A DNA stretch of 64,000 nt. Origin: UBA8752 sp965657965 (GTDB taxonomy: Bacteria > Bacteroidota > Bacteroidia > Flavobacteriales_D > Sanyastnellaceae). Both the position numbers and the translations under genes were made by a program. The notes beneath the pieces are model-generated. The model worked only from the letters and a program-made list of their open reading frames with translations. It ran no database searches and was not told the DNA's origin. Shown here one piece after another: positions 8,115 to 16,163 of the stretch. Position 1 is the stretch's first letter. Every line of letters begins with the position of its first letter. The stretch covers positions 62,001 to 126,000 of the forward strand of contig CBFHQM010000003.1 of assembly GCA_965657965.1 (NCBI GenBank), read 5' to 3'.

Positions 8115-10217
8115 TCAATTGACCCTTGGCAGGGTGCCGTACTCCGATCCGTAGTCCAACATTTGTGAAGTGAAGTCGTCCGGATAAGTCAGTTTGACAC
8201 TCAAAATCTCCCCGGCTTCGTTCATTTCTGCCACCAACTTGGGATTGATGAATCCCCCGTAAGGTGCAATGCCGAGCGCCTCGGAACGGGTCAACACTTC
8301 TTGGTGAATGTCCTGGTCGACTTTGACGCCATATCCCTCCACCAACGCTTTTGCCGCGGCGTAGTCTCCTTGCGACTTGATGCGCTGGACCTCCCGAAGC
8401 AACTCTCCAAACAAGGCCCGGACACGATCGTAATCCTCGATATTGTAGAAAGTCTTGCCTTCCCGAACAACCTCCCGAATGGCATTGTCTTCCTGCGCCT
8501 TCTCCACAACCCAGTGGCTCACCCAAGCCCGATTGCGCATGTGCGCCTCTTCGATGTTGTCTCCCAATTCCAAACGTCGCAACTGCATCAGCATGCCGTT
8601 GCGGATGTAACTGTCGTATTCGCAACGGCCCGTTTCCAGGTTCTTGATCAACCCCAATTCAATGAGCTTCTCGTCCAGCATGAAATAAAGCGCAACAAGG
8701 TCTGCACGCCCCTCTTCCAAGGTGCTCGCGTATTCCTTAATTGTGCTCGCTGGCTCACCCACTCCGGGCTCCAACTGTCCGCTGGCGTGGCCAATGACCT
8801 CGTGAAAAGCGGTGTGAATTTTGCCAGCCAAGGTGCTGTGCGAGCGCGCGCGAAGACGCTCCGACTGGTCGAATGCAAATTCATCCGTAAGGCCACCACC
8901 CCCGGCGTGGTCGTATGCATCAATGATGTTGCCCAAGCTCACACTTTTAGAGCCGTGCATGGTGCGAATCCAGTTGGCGTTGGGCAAGTTGACACCAATG
9001 GGCGTACTGGGCGACGCATCGCCAGCTTCTCCCACAACATTCACCACATTGTAGGTAATGCCGACCACTTTTTCCTTTTTGTGCTGTTCCATGAACGGCA
9101 TGTTGTTCTCAAACCATTGCGCATTGTCCATCATCACAGCCATCCGCTTTGATGCTGCGAAATCTTTGATTTGAACCACCGTTTCGTAGCTGCCAGTAAA
9201 ACCGAGCGGGTCGTTGTAGACCTCGACAAAACCATTGATGTAGTCAATAACCCCCTCTGTATCGCGCACCCAGTTGATGTTGTAAAGACTCCACTTTTCC
9301 AAGTCTCCTGTTTTGTAGTAGTCCACCAAATGACGCAACGCAGCACCTTGCTTGTCGTTCTCGGCATATTGCTGGGCCATCTCTAACCAATAGCAAACCT
9401 TCTCGAGCGCAGGGCCATAGAGCCCTCCCACCTTGTACGTTTCTTCAACAACCTGACCCGAATCGTCTTTGACAAGGCGGCTGTTCAAGCCCTTCTCCAC
9501 AGGCTTGGTGTGGTCGACAGGGTATGCGTCAAAAAACGCTTGAGCCTCCGCCGTCGTCACGTTGGGCCCATAGAAATTGACCGCACTGCCTTCCACCAAA
9601 CCTTTGGTGGCATCCAGCTCTACTTTCTTTGTTTCGCGGGTGTCATCGTACAGCGCATCCAAGGCGGCAATCAAGTCTGCGTCCATGGCCACACCGCTGT
9701 TCTCCATAACATACTCCCAATACGCGCGGCTGAAATCAGGCGTCATTTTCGCATTGGAATAATGGTGGTGAATGCCATTGGAGAACCAGACGCGCTTGGC
9801 ATAAGTGTGAAATTCCTGCCAGCCCTGGGTGCCTTTGTCCCCGGTAAAGCTGCGGTGCGCCTCATCGATCATGTGACGAATGCGCAGGTTGAACCGGTTG
9901 TTTTGATCGTACATCATGTCCCGACCACTCAGCCCTGCTTGAGTCAGGCAAAACGTCAGCTTTTTCTGATCCTCGGTCAACTGCTCCCACCCTGGGACTT
10001 GGTAGCGAATCAATTTCAAGTCCGCAAATTGCTCGGTTTGCCAGACAAACCCATTCGCATCGGGTTCACCTGCAGTGCTCTCCACTGCATCGGCTGGTTG
10101 ACCTTCTGCCCCGAGGTCAGTGGCAGGCTCGGCGCAGCCCCCAAAAAGGACCGCTGCAATGAAAAAAGAGAAGAGCAGGGACGTTGTGTTCCCCAAGGTG
10201 TTGGAATCGTTGTGCAT
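8115..10217 (-). CDS. M49 (dipeptidyl-peptidase III-like) lipoprotein
   Basis: A 700-residue zinc metallopeptidase of the M49 dipeptidyl-peptidase III family. The zinc motif HEVIGH (the HExxGH form unique to M49) sits around residue 480, with the third ligand in EEGRAD about 28 residues later, and length is typical for bacterial members. The N-terminus from ATG 10217 has a lipoprotein signal with cysteine in LFGGC, so the enzyme is probably anchored in the envelope, an unusual location compared with cytosolic eukaryotic DPP III. The open frame extends to 10307, but the chosen start places the signal peptide correctly. It is divergent from lptF/G with about 100 bases between starts. Confidence 0.9.
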   Translation of the reverse strand: MHNDSNTLGNTTSLLFSFFIAAVLFGGCAEPATDLGAEGQPADAVESTAGEPDANGFVWQTEQFADLKLIRYQVPGWEQLTEDQKKLTFCLTQAGLSGRDMMYDQNNRFNLRIRHMIDEAHRSFTGDKGTQGWQEFHTYAKRVWFSNGIHHHYSNAKMTPDFSRAYWEYVMENSGVAMDADLIAALDALYDDTRETKKVELDATKGLVEGSAVNFYGPNVTTAEAQAFFDAYPVDHTKPVEKGLNSRLVKDDSGQVVEETYKVGGLYGPALEKVCYWLEMAQQYAENDKQGAALRHLVDYYKTGDLEKWSLYNINWVRDTEGVIDYINGFVEVYNDPLGFTGSYETVVQIKDFAASKRMAVMMDNAQWFENNMPFMEQHKKEKVVGITYNVVNVVGEAGDASPSTPIGVNLPNANWIRTMHGSKSVSLGNIIDAYDHAGGGGLTDEFAFDQSERLRARSHSTLAGKIHTAFHEVIGHASGQLEPGVGEPASTIKEYASTLEEGRADLVALYFMLDEKLIELGLIKNLETGRCEYDSYIRNGMLMQLRRLELGDNIEEAHMRNRAWVSHWVVEKAQEDNAIREVVREGKTFYNIEDYDRVRALFGELLREVQRIKSQGDYAAAKALVEGYGVKVDQDIHQEVLTRSEALGIAPYGGFINPKLVAEMNEAGEILSVKLTYPDDFTSQMLDYGSEYGTLPRVN

Positions 10218-10318
10218 CTGTTGGCGGTTCGAGCGCGAAAAATAGGCAATCTTGCATCTCGGAATCGTCTTTTTCGGCGCTTCCTTCTTTTGGACTCCAT
10301 GCGACACCCCCTTTTGTC

Positions 10319-11722
10319 TTGAAACGCACCACTCGACTGCTACTCAGGTCCTTTATCGGCCCCTTTGTGATCACGTTTCTCGTGGCGCTGTTCTTTTTGG
10401 ACATGCAGTTTTTGTGGGTTTATGCCGACGAACTCATTGGCAAAGGCCTCGCCCCTCATGTGGTTTTAGAGCTCTTGATCTATGCCTCTGCACGATTGGT
10501 CAACCTCGCCCTCCCCTTGGCCATTCTCATGAGCAGCATCATGACCTTGGGCAGTCTAGCTGAACACGAAGAGCTCACTGCGCTCAAGTCTTCCGGGATG
10601 AGCTTGGGTCGCATTTTCAGGCCGCTTTTGGTCACCATGATTGTGGTGGCATTTGGGTCATTGATGTTTGCCAATCATGCTTGGCCTGTGGCCAACCTAA
10701 AATTCCGGACCCTTCTCTACAGTGTCACCAAAAAGAAGCCGACACTGAATTTGGAAGACGGGGTTTTTTACAACGGCATCGAAGGCTACGCCATTCGTGC
10801 AGCCCATGTCGAAAAAAACACCGGACAACTCCAAGATGTCCTCATCCATCAACACGGGGGAGGACGGGAAGGAGCTGGCTTGGTCATTCGCGCCCAAAAC
10901 GGCACCATGAAAACGTCGAGAACCGGGCGCTTTCTTTATCTGGACCTGAACGACGGAGCGAGTTACGAGGAGAGGCTCGAATCCGGTGTTCGACAGCGCG
11001 ACCGGACGTTTCCGCACTTGACCACGCAATTCGACAACCAACGCATTCGCATTGACTTGAGCAGTTTGGATTTTGCCAAGGCCGATGAAGCCTTGTTTAA
11101 GCGCGCCTATGAGATGATGAGCATGGGGCAATTGATCCTCGCCATCGATTCGCTCGAAACCCAGCGTGACCAGTCCGCCCAAGCCCTGGTTGATTTTGGC
11201 GCACGCAGCCTCAATCGGACAGAAACGAGAGGGAGCTCTGTGTTCTCATCGGATACGTCTCAAATCCGAGCAGATTGGTTGATGCGGTTGGGACCATCGG
11301 CAGAGCGCCGTGTATACGATGGCGCCAAAGACATGTTGCGGAACACACTTCAGACGGCACAGAACCAATCTGACGAAAGGCAATCTAAACGCACACTGTC
11401 CGACCGACATGCGATTGAATGGCACAGAAAACTGTTTCTCTCGGTAGCCTGTGTCTTGCTCTTTCTGATCGGTGCCCCCCTGGGTGCCATTATTCGGAAA
11501 GGAGGACTCGGTCTGCCCACTGTACTCGCCATTCTCCTTTTTGTGGTCTATTACGTGGTAACCATCATGGGGGAACGAATGGTGCGCAGTGGAGCACTTT
11601 CACCTGCTTGGGGCATGTGGCTCGGAACACTCATCATGGCGCCTGCGGCCCTGCTGCTGCAGTGGCGAGCCGCCAAGGAAAGGACGTGGAACCCATTTCG
11701 TCGCGTGCGCAATTCCGGGTAA
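10319..11722 (+). CDS. LptF/LptG family permease
   Basis: A 467-residue YjgP/YjgQ-family membrane protein, the LptF/LptG-type subunit of the LPS export ABC transporter. Three N-terminal helices (about residues 12-115) include the family block LNLALPLAILMSSIMTLGSLAEHEELTALK split across helices. A periplasmic beta-jellyroll-like domain follows (about 120-250), and three C-terminal helices come after a charged linker (from KLFLSVACVLLFLIGAPLGA). The start is taken as TTG 10319 (LKRTTRLLL) because no ATG fits and the upstream frame is not hydrophobic. Which of LptF and LptG it is cannot be decided alone. The TAA stop overlaps a -7-like box for the next gene. Confidence 0.9.
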   Translation: MKRTTRLLLRSFIGPFVITFLVALFFLDMQFLWVYADELIGKGLAPHVVLELLIYASARLVNLALPLAILMSSIMTLGSLAEHEELTALKSSGMSLGRIFRPLLVTMIVVAFGSLMFANHAWPVANLKFRTLLYSVTKKKPTLNLEDGVFYNGIEGYAIRAAHVEKNTGQLQDVLIHQHGGGREGAGLVIRAQNGTMKTSRTGRFLYLDLNDGASYEERLESGVRQRDRTFPHLTTQFDNQRIRIDLSSLDFAKADEALFKRAYEMMSMGQLILAIDSLETQRDQSAQALVDFGARSLNRTETRGSSVFSSDTSQIRADWLMRLGPSAERRVYDGAKDMLRNTLQTAQNQSDERQSKRTLSDRHAIEWHRKLFLSVACVLLFLIGAPLGAIIRKGGLGLPTVLAILLFVVYYVVTIMGERMVRSGALSPAWGMWLGTLIMAPAALLLQWRAAKERTWNPFRRVRNSG

Positions 11723-11727
11723 ATTTG
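11720..11727 (+). promoter_or_regulatory. -7 box TAAATTTG before glycosyltransferase
   Basis: An exact TAnnTTTG match. Its TAA is the stop codon of the lptF/G-like gene and it ends ten bases before ATG 11738. A TTTC sequence 20 bases upstream (11696-11699) could be a weak -33 element. Confidence 0.5.
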
Positions 11728-11737
11728 CCCCCTCGCA

Positions 11738-12952
11738 ATGCGCGTACTCCAAATTTGTCACAAACCCCCAGTACCCTCTACCGATGGAGGCTGCTTGGCC
11801 ATGAATGCAATCACTTGCGGTTTGTTGGAGAATGGCGCCCAAGTCAAGCTTGTGACGGCCTCGACCAGCAAGCACCCCCTCCAACCCGATTTGCTGTCGG
11901 CCTCGTACATCGAGCAGACCGATGTCGAGGGCATCAGCATCGAGACCGAATTGGACCTGAGAGATGCGTTCATCGCACTCATGAATGGAGAGTCCTATAA
12001 CATCTCACGGTTCCACGCTCACCACTTCGCATTGGTCATCAAGCAGGTTCTTTCCCGCCACAATTATGATGTTGTGCACTTGGAGAGTCTGTACACAACG
12101 CCATACATCGACACCATTCGCCGCTACGCACCCGAGGCCCTGATTTCTCTGCGCAGTCATAACCATGAATATCAAATCTGGGAACAGCGCTGGAAAGCGA
12201 GTCAAAACCCGTTGAAGCGTCTAGCATTGCGGCACCTCACCAAAACGCTAGAACGATACGAGCGGGACATTTTAGACCAGATCGACGTCATGGTTTCCAT
12301 TAGTGAAACTGAAGGCCAAGGATACCGAGACTGGGGATATACCGGCCCCTTGCATGTGGCTGGGTTTGGGATTGACCTCTCACAACAGTCGAAACAGCCG
12401 GTCACAGCCACTAAAAACAATCGACCCAGACTGCGATTGTTTCACCTTGGCGCCATGGACTGGGGCCCCAATAAGGAAGGCGTAGATTGGTTTGTCCAAG
12501 ACATTTGGCCTGACCTTCTCAAACAACACAACCACATCGAATTGCACCTCGCGGGCAAAGGCATGGAAGCGGACTGGTACGCCAATGTTCCCCGGGTCTT
12601 TAACCATGGTGAAGTGGAAAGCGCCGCGGCCTTTTCTCGGGGGAAGGACCTTTTGGTGGTGCCCTTGTTGCGCGGCGCCGGAATCCGCGTCAAAATTGTT
12701 GAAGCCTTGGCCAACTCTACCCCTGTGGCCACCACAACCGTCGGCGCCTCTGGGCTCGCGCTCGAAGACAGCAATGGAGTGCTGGTGGCGGAACCTCAGG
12801 ATATGGCTGCCGCATTGTCGGACCTGATCCACCAGCAGGAGCGACTCGATGCCATGGCGAGAAGCGGCTTGGACATTGTTCAAACCAAATACGATCGACG
12901 GCAAATTGGAAAGGACTTGCTCGATTTCTACAGTCAACACGTTCATGTCTGA
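11738..12952 (+). CDS. glycosyltransferase (GT4-like)
   Basis: A 404-residue GT-B glycosyltransferase. The N-terminal domain starts with MRVLQICHKPPVPSTDGG and has the glycine-rich turn, the middle has LRLFHLGAMDWGPN, and the C-terminal domain has the donor-binding region RGAGIRVKIVEALANSTPV. These are GT4 features for nucleotide-sugar transfer in envelope polysaccharide or glycan synthesis. The precise sugar is unknown. The next glycosyltransferase gene starts inside its last codons (8-base overlap), so the two are translationally coupled and probably act in one pathway. Confidence 0.88.
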   Translation: MRVLQICHKPPVPSTDGGCLAMNAITCGLLENGAQVKLVTASTSKHPLQPDLLSASYIEQTDVEGISIETELDLRDAFIALMNGESYNISRFHAHHFALVIKQVLSRHNYDVVHLESLYTTPYIDTIRRYAPEALISLRSHNHEYQIWEQRWKASQNPLKRLALRHLTKTLERYERDILDQIDVMVSISETEGQGYRDWGYTGPLHVAGFGIDLSQQSKQPVTATKNNRPRLRLFHLGAMDWGPNKEGVDWFVQDIWPDLLKQHNHIELHLAGKGMEADWYANVPRVFNHGEVESAAAFSRGKDLLVVPLLRGAGIRVKIVEALANSTPVATTTVGASGLALEDSNGVLVAEPQDMAAALSDLIHQQERLDAMARSGLDIVQTKYDRRQIGKDLLDFYSQHVHV

Positions 12953-14165
12953 GGAGAAAAAACCGCGACTTGCCGTGGTGACCCCTCGGTTTCCACTCCC
13001 CCTCAATAAAGGCGACCGCCTTCGCATCTTTCATCAATTGGAAGTGCTCAGCATGCACTTCGACATCGACTTGCATTGCCTCACTTTCCGGAGCATTTCA
13101 ACCTCTCTACAAGATCAATTGAAAGGCCGCTGCGAAACCTTGACTCTATACCGTCTTCACCGTTTAAAGGCGCTGTCTCGGATGATTTGGGCGCCGCTTT
13201 CACGCCGGCCATTCCAAGTGCTCTTGTTCACGGAAAGACGGCTGAAACAAGAAATGCGCGCCAACATTCTGAACCAACAACCAGACGTGTTGCTGGCACA
13301 AATGGTCCGAACAGCAGAGTACGTCAAAGACTTGGACGAGGTGCCTCATGTTTTGGACATCATGGACACGTTGCACGCTGGAGCGCAAAGAGAAGCAGAG
13401 CGTGCGCCTTTCTGGAAGCGGCCTTTGCTCAGAGAAGAAGGCCGACGGTTGCTCCGGTATGAGCACCGCATGCCCAACTACTTCGATGTCTGCACCATCA
13501 TTTCGAAACAGGACCGAGACCTGTTGCCGCATCCAGACCGAGACGCGGTGGCCATTGTCCCCAATGGCGTCGACACAGCGCACTTTGATGCCCAGTCACC
13601 CATCACGCCTTTGGTCACTGCTCCGAAGGTCTACGATGTCTCTTTCTGTGGCAACCTAGGCTACGCGCCCAATGTGGTGGCAGCCAAATTCATCGTCGAA
13701 GAAGTGGCGCCTTTGTTTGAATCAAAATTTGGAAGGCCTCTACAGGTGCTCATTTGCGGCGCTCAACCTCAGGCGGCGGTCAAAGCACTCCAAGGCCCAA
13801 ATACAGACGTGATTGGCAATGTGCCCGATATCCGTGCGGCCTACCTCGCAGCCCCCATTTTCGTAGCGCCCATGTTGGTCAACACCGGGCTGCAGAACAA
13901 ATTGCTCGAAGCCATGGCACTAGAAAGGTCCTGCATTACCACAGATCGCGCGCTATCCGCTTTGGGCAAAGACACCCAAGGATGTGTGATCACAGCAGAA
14001 GACGCGGCCTCTTTTGCCAAAGCCATCCATGATGCCCTCGCCTCGAAAACCAGTCTTGAAGTTCGAGGAGAAAAGTCGCGCGCCTTGGTGATCGAACACT
14101 TCAGCTGGCCATCGGCCACTGCAACTTTAGTTGCACGACTCAAGGAACAAGCGCTGCAGCCTTGA
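12945..14165 (+). CDS. glycosyltransferase resembling TIGR03087
   Basis: A 406-residue GT4-like glycosyltransferase. The N-terminus (RLAVVTPRFPLPLNKGDRL) and the VLDIMDTLHAGAQREAE block recall the sugar transferases first described with PEP-CTERM/EpsH systems (TIGR03087). There is no PEP-CTERM gene in view, so only the enzyme family is supported. The donor-site region is APMLVNTGLQNKLLEAMA. ATG 12945 overlaps the stop of the previous glycosyltransferase (ATGTCTGA), and the longer frame to 12849 lies inside that gene and is rejected. Confidence 0.88.
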   Translation: MSEEKKPRLAVVTPRFPLPLNKGDRLRIFHQLEVLSMHFDIDLHCLTFRSISTSLQDQLKGRCETLTLYRLHRLKALSRMIWAPLSRRPFQVLLFTERRLKQEMRANILNQQPDVLLAQMVRTAEYVKDLDEVPHVLDIMDTLHAGAQREAERAPFWKRPLLREEGRRLLRYEHRMPNYFDVCTIISKQDRDLLPHPDRDAVAIVPNGVDTAHFDAQSPITPLVTAPKVYDVSFCGNLGYAPNVVAAKFIVEEVAPLFESKFGRPLQVLICGAQPQAAVKALQGPNTDVIGNVPDIRAAYLAAPIFVAPMLVNTGLQNKLLEAMALERSCITTDRALSALGKDTQGCVITAEDAASFAKAIHDALASKTSLEVRGEKSRALVIEHFSWPSATATLVARLKEQALQP

Positions 14166-14184
14166 AAGACTGGCTTTGTGGGGC

Positions 14185-14192
14185 TATTTTTG
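14185..14192 (+). promoter_or_regulatory. -7 box TATTTTTG before oxygenase
   Basis: An exact TAnnTTTG match ending three bases before ATG 14196. A CTTG at 14161-14164, exactly 20 bases upstream, is a three-of-four match to the -33 TTTG. Confidence 0.55.
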
Positions 14193-14195
14193 AGC

Positions 14196-15098
14196 ATGAG
14201 CAAATCCATTCCTCTGCTGGACGCAGCCCAATACCTTCATGGAAGTCAAGAAGACAAGGCCGCTTTTGCGTCTGCATTGCGTTCGGCATTCGAACAATAT
14301 GGATTCATCACACTCAAAAACCACGGACTTGACGAAGGCTTGATTGAGCAGACTTACGGCGCCGCTGAAGGCTTTTTCTCCTTGCCGAACGAAGCCAAAA
14401 AAGCCGCCAGTATTCCAGGCGTCGGAGGCAACTTTGGGTACACCCCTTTTGGCCAGGAACACGCCAAAGATGAGCCTAGAGCTGACCTCAAGGAGTTTTA
14501 TCACTTTGCCCAAAGCCACTACGATCAGCCCAACTGTCCGGAGGTCCCCGAGTTTGTAGAAAGAGGCCATTCGCTCTACGCCGCCCTCGAAGCTCTGGCT
14601 GGGCAACTTCTACAAGCCGTTGCCCAATCGCTGGATCTTCCCTCCCACTATTTTGAAGATTTTGTTTCCGATGGCAACAGCATCTTACGGGTATTGCATT
14701 ATCCGCCAGCGCCTAATGCGCCTGCAGACGCGCCCAGGGCTGGCAGTCATGAGGACATTAACCTGATCACGCTCCTCGTAGGCAGCTCGGCAGATGGTCT
14801 TGAGGTCAAGGACCGCGATGGAGATTGGATTCCTGTAAAAGCCTACGGAGAACACTTGACCGTGAATGTCGGTGACATGTTGCAGAACCTGACTGGGGGT
14901 GTTTTACGCTCCACCACCCACCGGGTGGTCTTGCCAGAGGGAGAAGGGAAAATGACCTCAAGGTTCAGCTTGCCTTTCTTCCTTCACCCAAAAGGAGAAA
15001 TGCCACTGGACCCCATCATGGGCGACCATTCTGCTTTCCCGTGTTGGACAGCCAAAGCCTTTTTGGATCACCGTTTGAGCGAAATCGGACTCAAGTAA
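14196..15098 (+). CDS. isopenicillin N synthase-family 2OG-Fe(II) oxygenase
   Basis: A 300-residue non-haem iron oxygenase of the isopenicillin-N-synthase/plant 2OG dioxygenase family. The N-terminal DIOX_N region includes FEQYGFITLKNHG. The catalytic jelly roll has the iron ligands in SHEDINLITLL (HxD) and TTHRVV (distal His), and the 2-oxoglutarate-binding RxS appears as SRFSLPFF. Length is normal. The substrate in bacteria is generally unknown. ATG 14196 is preferred to GTG 14178 because it sits three bases after the -7 box. Confidence 0.9.
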   Translation: MSKSIPLLDAAQYLHGSQEDKAAFASALRSAFEQYGFITLKNHGLDEGLIEQTYGAAEGFFSLPNEAKKAASIPGVGGNFGYTPFGQEHAKDEPRADLKEFYHFAQSHYDQPNCPEVPEFVERGHSLYAALEALAGQLLQAVAQSLDLPSHYFEDFVSDGNSILRVLHYPPAPNAPADAPRAGSHEDINLITLLVGSSADGLEVKDRDGDWIPVKAYGEHLTVNVGDMLQNLTGGVLRSTTHRVVLPEGEGKMTSRFSLPFFLHPKGEMPLDPIMGDHSAFPCWTAKAFLDHRLSEIGLK

Positions 15099-15104
15099 TC
15101 TCCA

Positions 15105-15665
15105 ATGTCATTTCAACCTTGGCCTTGGTTTGTCGTTGGACCGATCATCGCCTTCACCATGGCCTCGCTTTTGCTTTTAGGCAAGCGGTTTGGCCTCAGT
15201 TCCAATCTTCGATCGTTGTGCACCATTGCCGGTGCTGGCGGACTGTCTGACTACTTTCAGTTCGATTGGCGCGCTCAGCGCTGGAACCTCATTTTCGTTG
15301 CCGGAACCATTGCAGGAGGGGCTTTGGCCCGTTTTGGAATGATGCCCCATGCTTCTGTCGAATTGTCCGTTACGACAGCAAAAAGCCTCCAAGAGATGGG
15401 GGTCTCGGATGCAGGAAACGCCTTCGCTCCCGCCCTGCTCTTTGGTCCAAAGGCTTGGTCCAACCCCATGGCCTTGGTCACCTTGCTTCTTGGAGGGATG
15501 TTTGTTGGATTTGGCACACGCTGGGCCAATGGCTGCACCAGCGGACACGCCATTAGTGGTCTCAGTGCTCTTCAATGGCCGAGCTTCATTGCCGTCATCG
15601 GCTTCTTCTCTGGAGGCCTGCTCATTGCGCATTTCTTTTTGCCCTGGCTCTTGCCCCTCTTGTAA
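15105..15665 (+). CDS. YeeE/YedE half-transporter, first half
   Basis: A 186-residue membrane protein with about five helices, one of a split YeeE/YedE (DUF395) pair. The family signature is GFGTRWANGCTSGHAISGLS, whose cysteine is thought to relay sulfur species (thiosulfate in the full-length E. coli-type protein). The second half follows with a TAATG overlap, so the two are co-translated and probably form one transporter. It starts six bases after the oxygenase stop. Confidence 0.88.
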   Translation: MSFQPWPWFVVGPIIAFTMASLLLLGKRFGLSSNLRSLCTIAGAGGLSDYFQFDWRAQRWNLIFVAGTIAGGALARFGMMPHASVELSVTTAKSLQEMGVSDAGNAFAPALLFGPKAWSNPMALVTLLLGGMFVGFGTRWANGCTSGHAISGLSALQWPSFIAVIGFFSGGLLIAHFFLPWLLPLL

Positions 15666-16072
15666 TGGTTCGCTTTTTCCTTTTAGGCCTTCTTTTTGGC
15701 ATCACACTCACCATGGGCGAGGTCATCAGTTGGTTCCGCATCCAAGAGATGTTTCGATTCGACGCTTTTCACATGTATGGCGTAATCGGCAGTGCGATGG
15801 GCTGCGGGATCCTGTTTCATTGGCTCGTCAAGAAACGGACCTGGAAAACCCAGTATGGCCAAGAATTGGACGTATTTCAATACCCCCCTGGCTGGAAGAG
15901 CTACTTGTTTGGTGGCACTGTGTTTGGCATGGGGTGGGCCATCACCGGAGCCTGCCCCGGTCCCTTGTTCATCACACTGGGTGCCGGATACTCCCCTATC
16001 CTTGTGGCCATCGTGGGTGCTTTGCTCGGCACACTTTTATACGGTGTTGTGCGAAAGAAGCTTCCGCACTGA
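15665..16072 (+). CDS. YeeE/YedE half-transporter, second half (DUF6691-like)
   Basis: A 135-residue membrane protein with about four helices and the second copy of the YeeE/YedE signature, GMGWAITGACPGPLFITLG, again with a central cysteine. Start ATG 15665 shares its A with the upstream TAA. Together with the preceding gene it makes a two-gene version of a sulfur-compound transporter. No rhodanese, SoxR-like regulator or sulfur oxidation gene is adjacent, so the physiological substrate is open. Confidence 0.85.
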   Translation: MVRFFLLGLLFGITLTMGEVISWFRIQEMFRFDAFHMYGVIGSAMGCGILFHWLVKKRTWKTQYGQELDVFQYPPGWKSYLFGGTVFGMGWAITGACPGPLFITLGAGYSPILVAIVGALLGTLLYGVVRKKLPH

Positions 16073-16100
16073 CCGCCGCACCGCAAGACGGCTATAGGAT

Positions 16101-16110
16101 TTCTTAAGAA
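16101..16110. promoter_or_regulatory. 10-bp palindrome upstream of htrA-like gene
   Basis: TTCTTAAGAA is a perfect palindrome 53 bases upstream of the htrA-like ATG. It could be an operator, but no regulator is known and a 10-bp palindrome can arise by chance. Confidence 0.2.
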
Positions 16111-16163
16111 CTTGAGGTGCACCAAATGGAAGGTTGGCTTGTTTATTGAACAGGCAAACCGAC

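Noticed and set aside
8301..9152. Long plus-strand frame opposite the M49 peptidase
   Set aside because: It is a shadow of the gene carrying the HExxGH motif and has no domain of its own.
12849..12944. Upstream extension of the second glycosyltransferase
   Set aside because: It lies wholly within the preceding glycosyltransferase, and the ATG at 12945 matches the family start.
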